A DNA stretch of 64,000 bases from Porpolomopsis calyptriformis (GCA_951640195.1 OX621171.1:806001-870000), one strand, 5' to 3'; positions 34,980 to 47,045 are shown, counted from the first letter of the stretch. Notes: generated by a model not told the origin, from the letters alone. Numbers and translations are program-made.

Positions 34980-36200
34980 ACCACTAAGCCCATCAATAAA
35001 ACTAGTCCCCCACCGTCTATGCCAAGTGTGAACATTGAGTACCCCGAATCCCCTCAAACCCCCATTCCTGAATTGTTGTTTCTCCCTTCCATCGATTCAA
35101 TTGACATCAACTCTCTTTCTTCCCCTTTAGAAATCGTTAATGCCATTAAGGAATAGGCTAATTACGCAATTCCCATTCTCTCCAAATGGTCTCACCCTGC
35201 CTGATCATGAGAAATGACTCAGGATATGATTGATCAAATCAATGCCCTTACAACAGAGAACGCCATCCAAGCCCTCAATGAACTCAAGGAACCTCATGTG
35301 TTCATTCGTGGCTCTGGAGGAAATCAGTTGACCCTCAAAACTATCATCACCACCTTGGACAACCGCGCTGAACACCTCGCTACTGCTCTCATCAACAGTG
35401 GTTGTGAAGGTTCATGTATTGATGTAAAGTACATTCATGAGCACAATCTACGCACCACCAAACTCACTCGACCTATCCCTGTACACAATGCAGATGGACA
35501 ACCCAACTCTGAAGGACCCATCTCAGAAATGGTTGCACTAGAGCTTAGGATCAGTTCTCACATTGAACGGATTAACTTCGGCATCACAAACCTTGGCAAG
35601 TCTCAGGTTTTCCTTGGATATGACTGGTTGAAGGTCCACAACCCCTCCATTAACTGGAAGGCGCACACTGCAACTGAAGCGTTGCAGTATGCATCTAGAC
35701 TGCCAACTGCACCAGAGCAGGCAGTAAGTTGCTACTCACAAGAGACAGTGAGGGTATGTGCCATGTTGGCATCATATAGTGATAATGAGGAAAACTCATT
35801 CACTGACACTGAGTCAGTTAAAAGAGACGAGTATGTCTCTACGCAACCACTGTGGGGTACCATAGGTACCTTTTTCATTGCGAAAATATCCTCAGACAAT
35901 GAGGAGGATGGTGTCATCGACAATAACTTGTCAGATGAACAAATCACTGAGTATGGTGATGATGCACAGAGTGCCGAGGAATATAACTCAGCATGTGCTA
36001 GTGACGCAGATGAGACACAGTCTGTGTATAGTGATGAAGCAGACAAATACATGTCTGCTGGCTATGAAGATGAAGCAGACGAGTATGGGTCTGCTGAAGC
36101 TAATGATGAGGCAGATGAGAATACATCTGCTGTCAATGATAACGAGGCTTATGCCTCTGACCAGCCTTCAGATGAGGAAGGTGGGTATGAAAGCATGTAG
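34980..36200 (+). pseudogene. Gypsy protease-region ORF fused to an acidic tail
   Basis: 34985-35155 matches the linker of the minus-strand copy (SIDSIDINSLSSPLEIVNAI). After two stops, a 328-codon frame (35214-36200) holds the aspartic protease: LINSGCEGSCIDV (the catalytic Asp of DSG is Asn here), VHNADGQPN and QVFLGYDWLKVHNPSINW. Up to there it matches the copy at 41330-40910. Beyond NPSINWK it does not. It runs into a long Asp/Glu-rich tail with repeated DEAD..Y.SA units (about 36030-36150), followed by a polypurine tract (36233-36245) and an LTR start. RT, RNase H and integrase are absent. It is probably a recombinant or a non-autonomous derivative. Confidence 0.75.
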
Positions 36201-36232
36201 AATCACATGTGCTGCCTTCAAAACCTCTTCTA

Positions 36233-36399
36233 AGAGGGGAAGGAGTGATATAATGTGGAACAGCATTTTATTTTCGGAATCATACTTGAGTCTGACTCAA
36301 GTTGCAGAATCAAAACTTGATTCTGGTGTATTTTTCGAAGCCTACATCCTAGGCTGTCATTGTCGATTGTACCCTACAGGTCAATCTGGTGAGGGAGGA
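36233..36399 (+). repeat. Polypurine tract and truncated 3' LTR
   Basis: AGAGGGGAAGGAG (36233-36245) is a good plus-strand priming site and is followed by TGATATAATGTGG, an LTR-like start. The LTR is cut at 36399 by a family A LTR. A palindrome ACTTGAGTCTGACTCAAG lies near 36287-36304. It marks the 3' end of the acidic-tail element. Confidence 0.5.
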
Positions 36400-36610
36400 T
36401 GTAACAGATATGGCTGTTACTGAGCCTACAGAGGCAGGTGATCAGTGTTGATAGGTGTTTGGCACCTCAGAGCAGTATAGAGGCTGTATCTACTACTATT
36501 TACAGTATGTTTTAACCCTTTGCCACCGCTTGTACCAGAGATACCACACCCAATAGATATTGGTCATATTCAGTCTGGTCTTGACCAAGGCAAGAACCAA
36601 AACCCTTACA
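36400..36610 (+). repeat. LTR, family A (211 bp), no target duplication
   Basis: Near-identical to 49102-49312. Flanks GAGGA and ACAGC do not match, so this copy is a recombination product or its partner was lost. To its right is protease-like sequence of another element (36611-36774). Confidence 0.88.
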
Positions 36611-36955
36611 ACAGCACTAAGAATGCTGCCAGAGCCATCACAGGAAAGTCAATGGTGATCATAGAATACAAAGGACATAGAGAATGCCTCGAGCTCCTGG
36701 TGACAAACCAAGGGAAGATGAATATCATCCTTGGACACCTATGGCTTCAGAAACACAATCCCTCAATTAACTAGAGAACAGGTAAAGTAGACTTCTCACG
36801 ATACCCCCCTGAATGTTGCACACAGCCTGTCATGAAATTGGCATTCACTCTCTTAAAATTCTGTTCTTTTCCTCTCTTTTCTGTGCCTGTTCTCTTTGGG
36901 AAGGGGCTATCTTTATTGGCAGCAGAGACTATTTGTACAAGAGGGGGAAGTCCAT
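36611..36955 (+). pseudogene. Second gypsy protease fragment
   Basis: The open frame to 36774 reads NIILGHLWLQKHNPSIN, the conserved end of a retropepsin region, then a stop and GKVDFSRYPPECC. No other domain remains. It is a different gypsy family from the copy just upstream, joined at the LTR. The sequence after 36840 is CT-rich and non-coding. Confidence 0.55.
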
Positions 36956-36959
36956 GTCT

Positions 36960-37930
36960 GACTAACTATTTAGACTAGTCTGTCTTGGCAATCTCCTGTA
37001 CCATACTATCCCTCAAGAACTCTGTGAAACTCGAAACTACTTGACCATCTAAAGTGGCCAACTTATTTCCCCAATAGATTGCCCCATTGGTATCTCCACC
37101 AGAGGCCTGCAACTCAGCAGCCTTCCCCTCGACAAAACTCATCGCAATCTTTCTCACTTCCTCACCCAACCAATCATTGGTAGGACTCCACAACAAACTG
37201 GGAGGGACTTCTTCCTCCTTGATCTTGACGTTGACATTGGTCAACGACATTGACAAATCTTCCACTAAAGAGATAAGGAGTTAACAAATATGAAGAGAGT
37301 GAGAGAGTTGAGAGCTTATAACTAGAAACGGGACTTGGACCAGGGGTCCAAGGACGGAAGGGGGGACTGCCAGCCCAGTGCTCAGGCTTGAGATCAGCAA
37401 AGGGGAGAGGGTACCCCCAACGATTAGAACTCCAATCGACTCGCTCCTCCAAAGGGAGCTAGGAAGTAGGGGGAGGGGGGTCATCATCCCAAGCTAAGAA
37501 AGGGAAAGCCTATTATCAATAAACATAGACCAATAAAGACAAAACAAAGTACTCACCAAGTGGATCCTCCATCAAGCCACAAGCATACTGGATTGGCTAG
37601 TGAACAAACGGACACTTCTTGACTTTGTGCTTGCCACCACAAGTGAAGCAGGAGAAAGAAGACCAACAGAGTTTGGTATTGGAAGGGATACATTGAAGGT
37701 AGTAATAAAAAGAATCACAATCAAGGAAGACAGGGGCAGTGTAGTGCACCACCCCAGACTGCTTGAAGAATCGAACGTAGTGGCCTTGGTGGGAGGGAGT
37801 CATGATGAATGACAAGGATTGAACTGAAGCATAGGGATACAACTCCACACCTTTTATATGCCCACGAACAAAGGGAGGACCAAAAGGAGGTTCCTCAGTC
37901 AGAGAAGAGAAACCCGATACGCCAGACAAG
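36960..37930 (-). pseudogene. Hypothetical protein with a zinc-knuckle-like motif
   Basis: Frames in order on the minus strand: 37929-37597 with SLTEEPPFGPPFVRGHIKG and a Cys cluster CFTCGGKHKVKKC (C-x2-C-x3-H-x4-C, one residue short of the usual CCHC knuckle); 37490-37285 with LPFADLKPEHWAGSPPFRPW; then after a probable intron (about 37280-37268) 37265-36975 with EEVRKIAMSFVEGKAAELQA and GVISW-like contact. Long open frames and few stops make it one of the better-kept genes here. The combination suggests an RNA/DNA-binding protein, perhaps a retroelement-associated hypothetical. I do not recognise the family. Confidence 0.45.
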
Positions 37931-37939
37931 AGATAGAAA

Positions 37940-38505
37940 CAAAGGCAATCTCATGACCAGAAGAACAATAGGAACCAGTCATAAGACAACACAGCCCTGT
38001 GCTGTGGAAGGCTATGCCTAATAGAATTGAGTCATCAGAAGCACACAGCCTTCCACAGTATGACTAGGAACAATGGCAAACCTTAATTGGAGGCTGTGAA
38101 CAATAGAAAATGGGGTGACTGTAGAGGCTGACTTATAATGACTCCTAATTTAGAAATACTATATAAACCCTGAGGGCGAAGTGGATCATCACTTCGTCCT
38201 CCTGTGAGATTACTTGTAGTAGCACGAACACAATCAGAATCATCAGACTTCCTTTCCATCAGAACAAGGAAAGAGAAACATAAAACCTGAAACTATTAAG
38301 CCAACTGTTCATACCTATATTCCCTAAACTCTCAGCAGAGGCACAAAACAGATTTAACCTACAACAGAACTTCTTTGTAGAAGTCAAACTTAACACTGAG
38401 GGAATCATTACCCTTTACAAAGACGTTCCTATCAGAACCTTCTTCTACATCCTTCTAGACTTATTAAGCTCCAAGGCCTGCCTTGTGATTAATGAAAAGA
38501 CTTGC
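37940..38505 (+). repeat. LTR-like remnant with TATA box and hairpins
   Basis: Contains CTATATAAACC (about 38160) followed by the hairpin GGGCGAAGTGGATCATCACTTCG, and earlier CTGTGGAAGGCT..AGCCTTCCACAG (about 37999-38058). The layout (TATA, stem-loop, then an open stretch 38310-38500 with FFVEVKLNTEGIITLYKD) suggests an LTR and the start of a gag-like gene. I could not find clean ends. Confidence 0.3.
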
Positions 38506-38509
38506 AACT

Positions 38510-41500
38510 ACAGTTGTGACAGATGGTAGGCTGTGGATACATTCTGGGAGGTGCCCAGAAGGCGAAAGAGATCAGTCATGAACTTGGAAATGAATCATGG
38601 ATCGCGATCATGGATGATGCGTCAGGGACACTGTGATCTTGGATGACATAATCCCAAATGATTTTTGTGAACCCTTCGGAGTTCAGCTCGATGTGGGTGG
38701 CTTCGAATTTGACAGCCTTTGAGAAGTGATCAATGATCATGAGAATCGCATTGTAGCCCTGACATTCAGGTATGGGGCCAATGAGATTGACTATAATCGT
38801 ATCCCATGGTCAAGGAGGAGGGTCAAAAGGGTGGAGTGGGGTTTTTGTGGGGAGTTGGGATGCCTTGGTGTGTTGGCATGTTTCGCAGCCATGAACATAA
38901 GTCTCGACATCTCTCCTGATGGTAGGCCACTAGTAGTCGTGACACACAGCTTCAGAGGTCTTGAAAGAGCCGTAATGTCCAGAGAGAGGATTGTCGTGGT
39001 ATTGAGTGATGATTTCGTGGCAGAGTGGGGTGTCCTTTGAGATGTAAGTCCAGTCCAGGAAGGTCTTGATGCTGTAATCTCGGGTATTCCAATCAGTTTT
39101 ACATTTTTCTTGAAGGAGTGTGGCTTGTTTTTCTTCATTTCACTATGAATTTTGAATCCAGGAGTGGAAATTAGTGGGTTCAATCTCATATTGAACCTGG
39201 CGGAGATCTATGATAGGGTGGTCTGAGGCGGGAAAAAGATTATCTGGGAGTAAAATAATGTTGTCATTGTCATTCACCCCCCTCTCAAAACCTGGTTATC
39301 TCGACAGGATATTGGCCTTGGAATTGGCCTTGCTAGCAACATAGTGGAGAGTGAAGTGATAGTCCTGGAGCTCCGTGAGCCATCTGGCCTGGCATCTATT
39401 CAGCTTCTGGGGCAGCTTAAAGTACTGGAGGTTGGTGTGATCTGTCCAAACCTCAAAGACTTGCTTAGCAGACAGCAGCCATTTGCGGAACTCTTGGAGT
39501 GCAGTCATTATCGCGAGCAACTTGCAGTTATAGATCTGGTAATTTTGTTCCATGGGGGTAAAAGCCTTGGAGACATAAGCAATGGGCTTCTAGATGTTGT
39601 CTTGTTTTTGTGATAATATAGTGCCCAATGCGTAGTCAGAGGCATCAGTTTCCACATGGAGTAGGTCATTATTATTGGCAATGGAGAGGACAGGAGAGGT
39701 TGTAATGATCCTTTTCAAGGTGTCAAAAGCATCCTGGCATTCAGTTGTCCAGTCAAAGGGAGTGTTTCCAGTTAGCATAGTGAGGGGTTGAGCAATCCCA
39801 GCAAAATGATGGATGAATCGACGATAGAAATTACAGAATCCAAGGAAAGCTTGAACATCTCACTTGCATTTGGGGGTTGGCCAGTCAGTGATTCTTTGGA
39901 CCTTAACAGGGTCCATCTTGACGTGGCCTTCAGATATGATGACACTGAGGTATTCCACTTGTCGCTGATTGAAATCGCACTTCTCAGGCTTGAGGTAGAG
40001 TTTATGTTCGCGAAGTGTGGTCATAACTTTGTAAACATGTTGGTGGTGCATTTCAAGATCCTTGTCAAAGATAAGGATATCATCTATGTAGACCAAGACA
40101 TGTCCTTCGATGATTTAGACATGGAAAATGTCATTCATCATATTTTGGAATGTTGCAGGCAAGTTGGTGAGACCGAAGAACATGACAAGGGGTTTGAACA
40201 GGCCGCGATTGGTTTGGAATGCAGCCTTGTGTTCATCTCCTTCCTTGATCCAGACATTGTTGTATCCCCATCGAACGTCCAGCTTAGTGAAATAGCGAGC
40301 ATTCTGTAGGGTGTCAATCAATTCGTTGGTCAGAGGGAGGGGATACTGGTTTTTGACAGTCATGTCATTGAGCTTTCTGTAGTCCTGGATGGGACGTAGT
40401 CAACCATCTTTCTTCTTGATGAAGAAGAATGGGGAGGCAATGGGGGAGATTGATTTGCGAATCCATCCAGTGCGGAGGTTCTCTTCCAAGAACTCGTCCA
40501 ATTGGGCGCATTCATCCACGGAGAGTGGATAGACCTTGCAGTCAAGCTTCTCTTCAGTTCTGGGGAGGAGTTCGATTGTGTGGTCCCAGGGATGACTTGG
40601 GGGGAGTTCATCGAAGTCTTCTTTGGTGAAGATGTCTTGGAATTCGTGGAGGTATTTGGGAACAATTTCCTTCCAGGTACAGTCCTTCTTCTAGGCCTCC
40701 CAGGCCTTGATCGCGAGATCCTGAGACTTTGTTCCCATCAAACAAATCTGGATAGCAGGGTTGAAGTCAACTATGAGTAGTTGATCGCCATCCTCAAGGG
40801 TCAGTTTGTTGATGTTGACAGAGTCTGGGAAAGGAGTGGGATGACAATCTGGGGGGCATCGATCAAGAACTAGGGAGTTCACCTTCCAATCAATAGAGGG
40901 GTTGTGAATCTTTAACTAGTTGTATCCAAGGAAAATTTGGGATTTGCCAAGGTTTGTGATACCGAAGTTAATTCATTCGACATGAGTACTGACCTTGAGC
41001 TTGAGCGCAACCATTTTGGAGATGGGTCCCTTGGAATTGGGTTGTCCATCGGCGTTATGTACCAGGATAGGTCAAGTGAGTTTGGTTGTGTGAAGGTTGT
41101 TTTCATAGACATATTTAATGTCGATACATAAACCTTTGCAGCCACTATCAATGAGAGCAGTTGCAAGATGTTCAGTACGATTATCCAAGGTAGTGATGAT
41201 AGTCTTGAGGGTCAATTGATTCCTCAAGCCTGAACCACAAACAAACACATGAGGTTCCTTGAGTTCGTGGAGGGCTCAGATGGCATTTTCCATTGAGAGG
41301 GCATTGGTCTGATTGATCATGGTTTGAGTCATCTCCAGCGATCAGGCAGGGTGAGACCATTTTTGAAGAATTGGGATTGCTTGATTAGCCTGTTCCTTAA
41401 TAGCATTAACAATATCTAGAGGGGAAGAAAGAGAGTTGATGTCAATTGAATCAACAGAAGGGAGAGACGATGATTCGGGAATGGGGGATTCAGGGAATTC

Positions 41501-41600
41501 AGGGCACTCAGTGTTCACATCTGGCATAGACAGGGTTGGACAAATTTCATTGACAGACTTGTTGGTATCAATTAATGTACATGCTATCATAGTAGTACAA
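38510..41600 (-). pseudogene. Ty3/gypsy pol: protease, RT, RNase H, integrase (3' truncated)
   Basis: Polyprotein that copies and inserts the element. Read right to left: linker 41590-41342 (SIDINSLSSPLDIVNAIKEQ); protease about 41330-40910 (LIDSGCKG, catalytic DSG intact, then VHNADGQPNSKG); RT from about 40660, with [33 protein letters not shown] and the catalytic box VLVYIDDILIF (40096-39860); RNase H 39778-39296 with HVETDASDYALGTIL and ADILSR-like NILSR; integrase zinc finger (HEIITQYHDNPLSGHYG... CETCQ) and the core to about 38510 (PWDTIIVNLIGP, Asp to Asn). Stops are scattered, many at Arg or Trp codons. It ends inside the integrase core and has no 3' LTR. Confidence 0.92.
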
Positions 41601-41730
41601 GGGAGGGAAAGGGGAGAAGGGGTAACAAAGGGGGTGTCTGATACTGTCTGTTTGCAATGCTAAAGCAAACACAATTCTGTCGAGTGAAGTGAGCGCATCT
41701 TCATTGACCGTCGCCAAAATCCTGATCATC

Positions 41731-42141
41731 TGTCACAGATGTAAATTTTCCATTTCTCTCTATGTTTGTCCTTGTAGTTTAGTCAGATCTACCTTATCTT
41801 GCTTTGGATTCCCCACAGTTTCATCATAGGATTTACTATGACCTTATCTTTTTCATTTATCCAAGATAGGATACTTTTCATTTCCGATGATTATGTTTCA
41901 TCCTTTCACATGCTCCGAGTTCCCTATCATGCTTATCTTCACTTGTCGCATGTATTCCTCATGTAAACACTGACTCATCCACAGTAGCATAGTCAGTATA
42001 TAAACCCCTAGTTAGTTGTACTCAGACCTTAAGTCTGATTCCTCATTAGATACCCCAATAACTAGGACTTGAGACATTATCATCATCTTGGGACAGAGCA
42101 CTCCAAAGTAAAACCATCTCAACAACAACCAGTTTATAACA
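41731..42141 (-). repeat. Solo LTR, family B (411 bp)
   Basis: Reverse complement of the LTR at 18820-19231, ending TTATAACA. Flanks TCATC and TTATC (4 of 5) are consistent with an old target duplication. It interrupts the gag/protease junction of the minus-strand gypsy, so it inserted later than that element. Confidence 0.9.
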
Positions 42142-44100
42142 TTATCATTGTCAGGGGTGGGTTTATCAGCATTGTGTTCCTCTGTGGAAAGGAAGTTCAT
42201 CAACTCCGAGATCTTGTCGATGGTCAGTTCATGCTGGAGAGCATGAATGTTAACCTTCTTGAGCTCTTGGGGACAATCCCAGTGGAAGTGTCCAATCTGA
42301 CCACAGTTGTAGCACCTATTGGTCTGTCTCATCTTGCTCAGGTCCATTGGAAGACCCTGGCCTCCATGGATGGTGCCCGATGGTACTTGCTTGTCCTGGG
42401 GAGGTGGGGGGTGGAAGCGTGGGATGGAGGGACGAAAAGACAGATGAGAAAGGGGGGCAGATGGGCATTGGCGTTATTCCTGTTCATGGAAATGTTCCAG
42501 CAATTGACCCATAGCCATGACCTTTTTGTGGTACTTGGGGTATGTGGTGGGAAGCAGGGGTGACATGTACATTTGATGAATGATGTCCTGGCAGACATTC
42601 TTTTTGAGGATCTGGATGCATTCTTTATCCTGGCTGACGAGGCCAGCTTGGCAGAACAAGAGTTCCAACTTGACAAAGTAGTCTATGATACCTAATTGTC
42701 CTTGTGAGAAGTGCTCAACTTCCTCACAGGCGCATTGCTCCATGGTGTGGTCAGTGAAAACAGCATCCAGAATATCTATGAAGTCTTTCCAGGGGCCAAG
42801 AGGGACAAGATTGCCAGTGATGGGGTCTGTCCAGCTGAAGTAGTTGTCCATGTATTGCTGGGCCCATTCGGTGGCGATGCCTTCCTTCATGTACAATAGG
42901 GTAACCAGTATCATCTTCTTGGGATCTGTGACTTTGCTGCCGCAAAGGAAAATAATGACCTGGCAGAACCAGTTCTTGTACAGTTTTTTATCGCCATTGA
43001 AGACGTTGGGTTGGGCAAGCTTAATCATTTTTGAGACTGAAGCCATTGGTGGCATTTGCAAGGGAGGAAGTGGGTTTGGATTTGAAGGCAGTGGGGGAGA
43101 CAAAGAAGGGGAAGGAGCTAGAGAAAAATGAGGGGAGGGATTTGGTTCAGAGGGGGAGGGAGACCTTCCCAGTGGAGGAGAGTCTTTCAGTTTCTTGGGG
43201 GGTTCCAGGAGTGGTCATTGCGGGGAGGTTGAGGTGCTTGCTTTTGTAGGAGTGGACGACAAGTGAGCAAGAGGTGGTAGCAGGGTTTGGAGAAAGTGGG
43301 GACATCTGAACATGAAAGGCAAGGGTGTATCTGTGGGTTGCGGAGAAGGGGTGGGGAGAGTGGTTGGTCCAAGAATAGAGAAGACAGAAGGAGTTGAGGG
43401 GTCGAGGATCTGAGATGATAAGGGTGAGTGTATCTCGGATGTGTCGACTGCATCCTGGAACTCTGATTTGTCATCTGTGAGCCTGTAGCTTGATCAACGG
43501 GATCCTGCATGGGGTGGCATGGTGAAAGATTATCTCAGACATGGATCTCTCTAATGTGACCAGAGGATCCGCGACAATAGAAAACACAGATGGAGGAAGT
43601 GAGAAAATTTGCAATGAGAACTGGGGAATGAAAGATTCTGACACAAACGCAGTTAAACATGTGTGGTTCAATTTCGAGAAAGGGGTCAAGGCCATCTGAG
43701 CAATCCAGAGGTGAGGGGGCAGTGTAAAATGAATCCAAAGAGAGCAAGGAGTGAGATGAGGTGGGGGAAAGGTTGGCAGAAATGGGAGGAGTGATATCGA
43801 AGGTGAGATGGGAGAACTTGAGCGCAAGAACTTTGAGTTAGTCTCATTCGATCTCTAAAGCATCAATGGCTTGCTGTTCCGAGTAGCTAATGAGCTGACT
43901 CATCGAAGCCCGAGGGGATTGATGAGGAGGAGAGTAGGATGGGGGCGGGGTGGATGAAGATTGATCCAGGTTGGTGGTCACACTTGATACTGTATGAGGA
44001 TGTCCCGAGGGGTCTCTCATGGTTTTCAAAGCAAAAGAGAACAGGTCGGTCGAGGGGAGCCTGTTGGACTTCTGGGGAGGCAACAGCGACAGCTTTTACT
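42142..44100 (-). pseudogene. Ty3/gypsy gag of the minus-strand copy
   Basis: Same protein as the + copy. 43827-43190 is the Pro/Ser-rich head. The capsid is 43103-42474 (209 codons open: FNGDKKLYKNWFCQVIIFL, EGIATEWAQQYMDNYF, GIIDYFVKLELLF). The zinc knuckle CYNCGQIGHFHWDC is at about 42318-42277. The last gag codons are cut by the family B LTR at 42141. Frame changes near 43500 and 42470 inactivate it. The 209-codon capsid frame is better kept than in the + copy. Confidence 0.9.
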
Positions 44101-44199
44101 TGATAACTCAAAGCAAAAGCGGTTGGTGTCAGATGAAGTTTGACCAGTGGCTCTTGCGAAGAGTAGCGAGGTGAGAGGAGAGTTTTGTCCTTCTGTTAT

Positions 44200-44494
44200 G
44201 TCGGCAGGGGGACTCAGGTTGCTTGATGTAAATCACAAAGAGACAAGCACATAAGCTAGTGGTGACAACGTTGAAGGACGAAACTAGGGAAGATATAAGC
44301 ATTCTGTACTCTACTTATATCTACCTGGGTCTGGGCTGTGATTGTGATAACCACAGCAACAATCCATGAAACAGCTGACTAATGCACAGCATGTCTTCAT
44401 CGGCCAATGGCATTATCACCTCTAATCTAAGAGAAGATTAGATAAAGATTAGATAAGATAAGTGAATGAGACAAAAAATAAACTAGCTGTAACA
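44200..44494 (-). repeat. Ty3/gypsy LTR, family D (5' LTR of the minus copy)
   Basis: On the minus strand it starts TGTTACAGCTAG at 44494, followed by repeated CTTATCTAATC words, and runs to about 44200, where CCTGAGTCC follows. Homologous to 31785-32125. The inner end is approximate. The matching 3' LTR is missing. Confidence 0.55.
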
Positions 44495-44678
44495 TTCCAT
44501 GCCATAGCTTCACAGTGAGATCAGGTGCATTGAGGGATAGAAGATGCATTATGTCAAGGCTAAAGTATCTTGAGACATCAATGATATGAGTAAGACTAGA
44601 AAAAATAGTTGGCTTGCAGATACCAGTTACAAGCTGACATAGCTCATACTAAGTCTTGTTGCAAGTGGTTTTAACTAG
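44495..44678. other. Spacer
   Basis: AT-rich junction between the gypsy LTR and the truncated tnp2 element; no gene seen. Confidence 0.3.
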
Positions 44679-46630
44679 CTAGAGGTTTTGCTGGTACTTT
44701 TTGATTAAACTGCCTGATAGGGAATGAATCAGAATGTTATTGTGGTCACAACCTGCAACATAGTAGTTATCAGGCTTGAGACATGCTGGGTAGTAATGGG
44801 GAAGTCCCTCTTTGTAACAGCCTAGTAGTGGGCAGTAGATCCAGTTGCTATTTTTTCCATAATAGCTAACAAAGCCAGTAATTTGGGCCATCCCAATAGT
44901 ATCAGCACATACATGGAATAGAAAGACATTTGATATGAATGTATAGCAACATGAGGCATCCCAGATCTTGAGTCCCTCATTTTGAATTGCACCAAGGTGA
45001 TGGAGACCAGGGAACAAGAAAGAATCCAAAATCTTTGGAGCATTTGGACCAGGGATGAATCCTCCTGGAAGGACATATTTTTTCTTGTATCAGACACCAG
45101 GAGCATGATCAAGGACAATCCAGATATATATCCAAGTGTCAGAAGCCTTGTTTTTGTAAAGTTGGGCACTATCAATAGAAAGCATCAATGTTATATCACC
45201 AGCACTAATTTTACTATTGAGAATGTATTACAAGTAGTTGCTCCCACAGAAGACATTGTCATACAGTGAGATATGGCCCTCATTTTGTTCCAGCTTGTTG
45301 AGGAGATTGTTGGTGTGTTGTTCATGATACCAGATGTCTCCTGCACCTTCTGGTGACCTCCACAGAGCTTGATGCTGGGGACCAATGGGGATTATATAGA
45401 ACTGTTGGCGGCTGACTTTCTCTTTAGTAGAACCATCCCCGTATCAGTCTGCACTACATTTGGGGCAGTGATCAAGTTCCAACCATGGGCCAACATATGT
45501 GAGACAAGTGTTTGGGCACATGTTATGGACAATCAGAACAACACCGCTGAACTTAGCAATGTGTCATTTGACTTGATCGAGGGAGAGCATCTTGCATTCT
45601 GGGAAGCATTTGTGAATAGTCTCCTGAGCCATGTTGTAAATCCCTTGAGAAGCATGCTCAGTGGATAGAAACATCTTGATTGACAGCTGTAGGTCAGGTT
45701 CATTGATGATGAGAGGCTCCTCAGGTGGATTGCACAGATGCTCACAGAAGTGTTCATCAAGTTTGTCATGTACATCACCTAGTTGAGTATTTTTGATAAG
45801 ATCAATTAGCTTCATACAGTTTGCAATCTCTTCAACCTGAAATGTGTGGTATTTATCATCATTGCCATCTTGTAGTTAGTCATGATGGTGATCTGTTGTA
45901 TTGAGATTTTATTGTGGGTCTTGATTTCATTGATCTTCTATACTTCCAGGGTCTGGATCAGAGTGTAGCAAGTTATTAGAGCTGCCAGATACTCCACATG
46001 GTGTGGGTCGTTGATTGGACTAAGTATTGTAGAGGGAATACTCAGCTTCATAGAACTACACAGACAGGTTAGATGTAGATAGATCAATAGTATCAATACA
46101 CTCCATCCTCTTGGGTGTTTATACACCTGAATTCAGGTTCATACCTAGCCACATTCTCTTAGTTACTTCTGCACTTTTTGCCAATAGGTTGGATCACTTG
46201 TAGACCATTGTCTTGAGGTTGTTTAGATTGACAATGCCTATTCAAGGTTTCAGATAGCTGGCTAGACTGAGATGCAAGAAACTGATAGAGCTTAGGGGAA
46301 AAGGTATCAAGTGTATGCCATTGTAAATGTCAATTATAGGTTGCATGTGATACTTCTTGAGGAGCACCACCGCAATGCTTTTTACATCCACAAACAGGTA
46401 TAAAGTTGGACTTGGTAGAAGAAAAGTTGGACAGAACAGTGCAATAGACAATCGAATTGCATTGTGCAATAGCTACAAAAAAGTATGTACTCAAAAGAGT
46501 ATTTAGATAGCTGAAAGCGGTACTGAAAATGCTCTTCAAGTGAATGTGAGCTGGCCAGAGATGGTGAGAATAGATCCAATCTCCTACAGTCACTCACGGT
46601 CAGTCTGAATAGACTGATTTTTCACTAGGG
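44679..46630 (-). pseudogene. tnp2/CACTA-type transposase, 3' truncated
   Basis: Transposase related to that at 52747-55900. Its outer end at 46630 reads, inverted, CCCTAGTGAAAAATCAG, close to the termini of the complete element. The N-terminal finger-like part (about 46590-46320) has CGCKKHCGGAPQEVSHATYN. 45815-45533 reads LDEHFCEHLCNPPEEPLI and IKMFLSTEHASQGIYN, matching LCNPPEHTLTVEDPDLHLSI of the other copy. 45490-45440 holds the NMCPNTCLTYVGPW block. 45029-44679 holds GAIQNEGLKIWDA, GLPHYYPACLKPDN and VAGCDH. The catalytic DLMH block and everything after it are missing; the copy stops near the gypsy LTR at 44494. Stops are frequent. Confidence 0.82.
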
Positions 46631-46639
46631 CTTAACCTT

Positions 46640-47045
46640 GAGAGGGAGATACTGTTATATATACAATTCTAACAACTCTGACAACTCCAGATGCTCCAAT
46701 TACTTCCCCTATTTAGTATGTTCTGTTATCTTTCAATCTATGTTTAAATGTGTCTTAGACTTACATTGTCTCTGATCACACCTTTCTCAAACTTCTCTTG
46801 ACTTAGATAGATACTTTATACAAATATCTTACACAACCCATAGACACTTGTCTCAAGTATTAATAGTTAACAGGTATATAAGTCATGCACTTTCACCTGT
46901 ATCTGTAGTCAGAATATCAACAAAGTCTCCTACCTATTGTCTTCTTAGAACTCCAAATCATCTCTGTATACTAGACTTAACAGAGTATGAGGAAGAAGGA
47001 TCCAAAAGTTTATTGCAATTCTCTTGGGGAATTTTGTCAGAATCA
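46640..47045 (+). repeat. LTR-like segment
   Basis: Starts TGTTATATATAC at about 46649, is pyrimidine-rich, has a possible TATA (GGTATATAAGTC, 46873-46884) and ends near CTTAACA (47021). The 5-bp flanks do not match, so an LTR is only suspected. Confidence 0.3.

Noticed and set aside
39788..40309. 173-codon plus-strand frame
   Set aside because: Antisense shadow of the gypsy reverse transcriptase, whose YIDD box lies on the minus strand.
42069..42563. 164-codon plus-strand frame
   Set aside because: Antisense to gag; it also runs across the border of the family B LTR.
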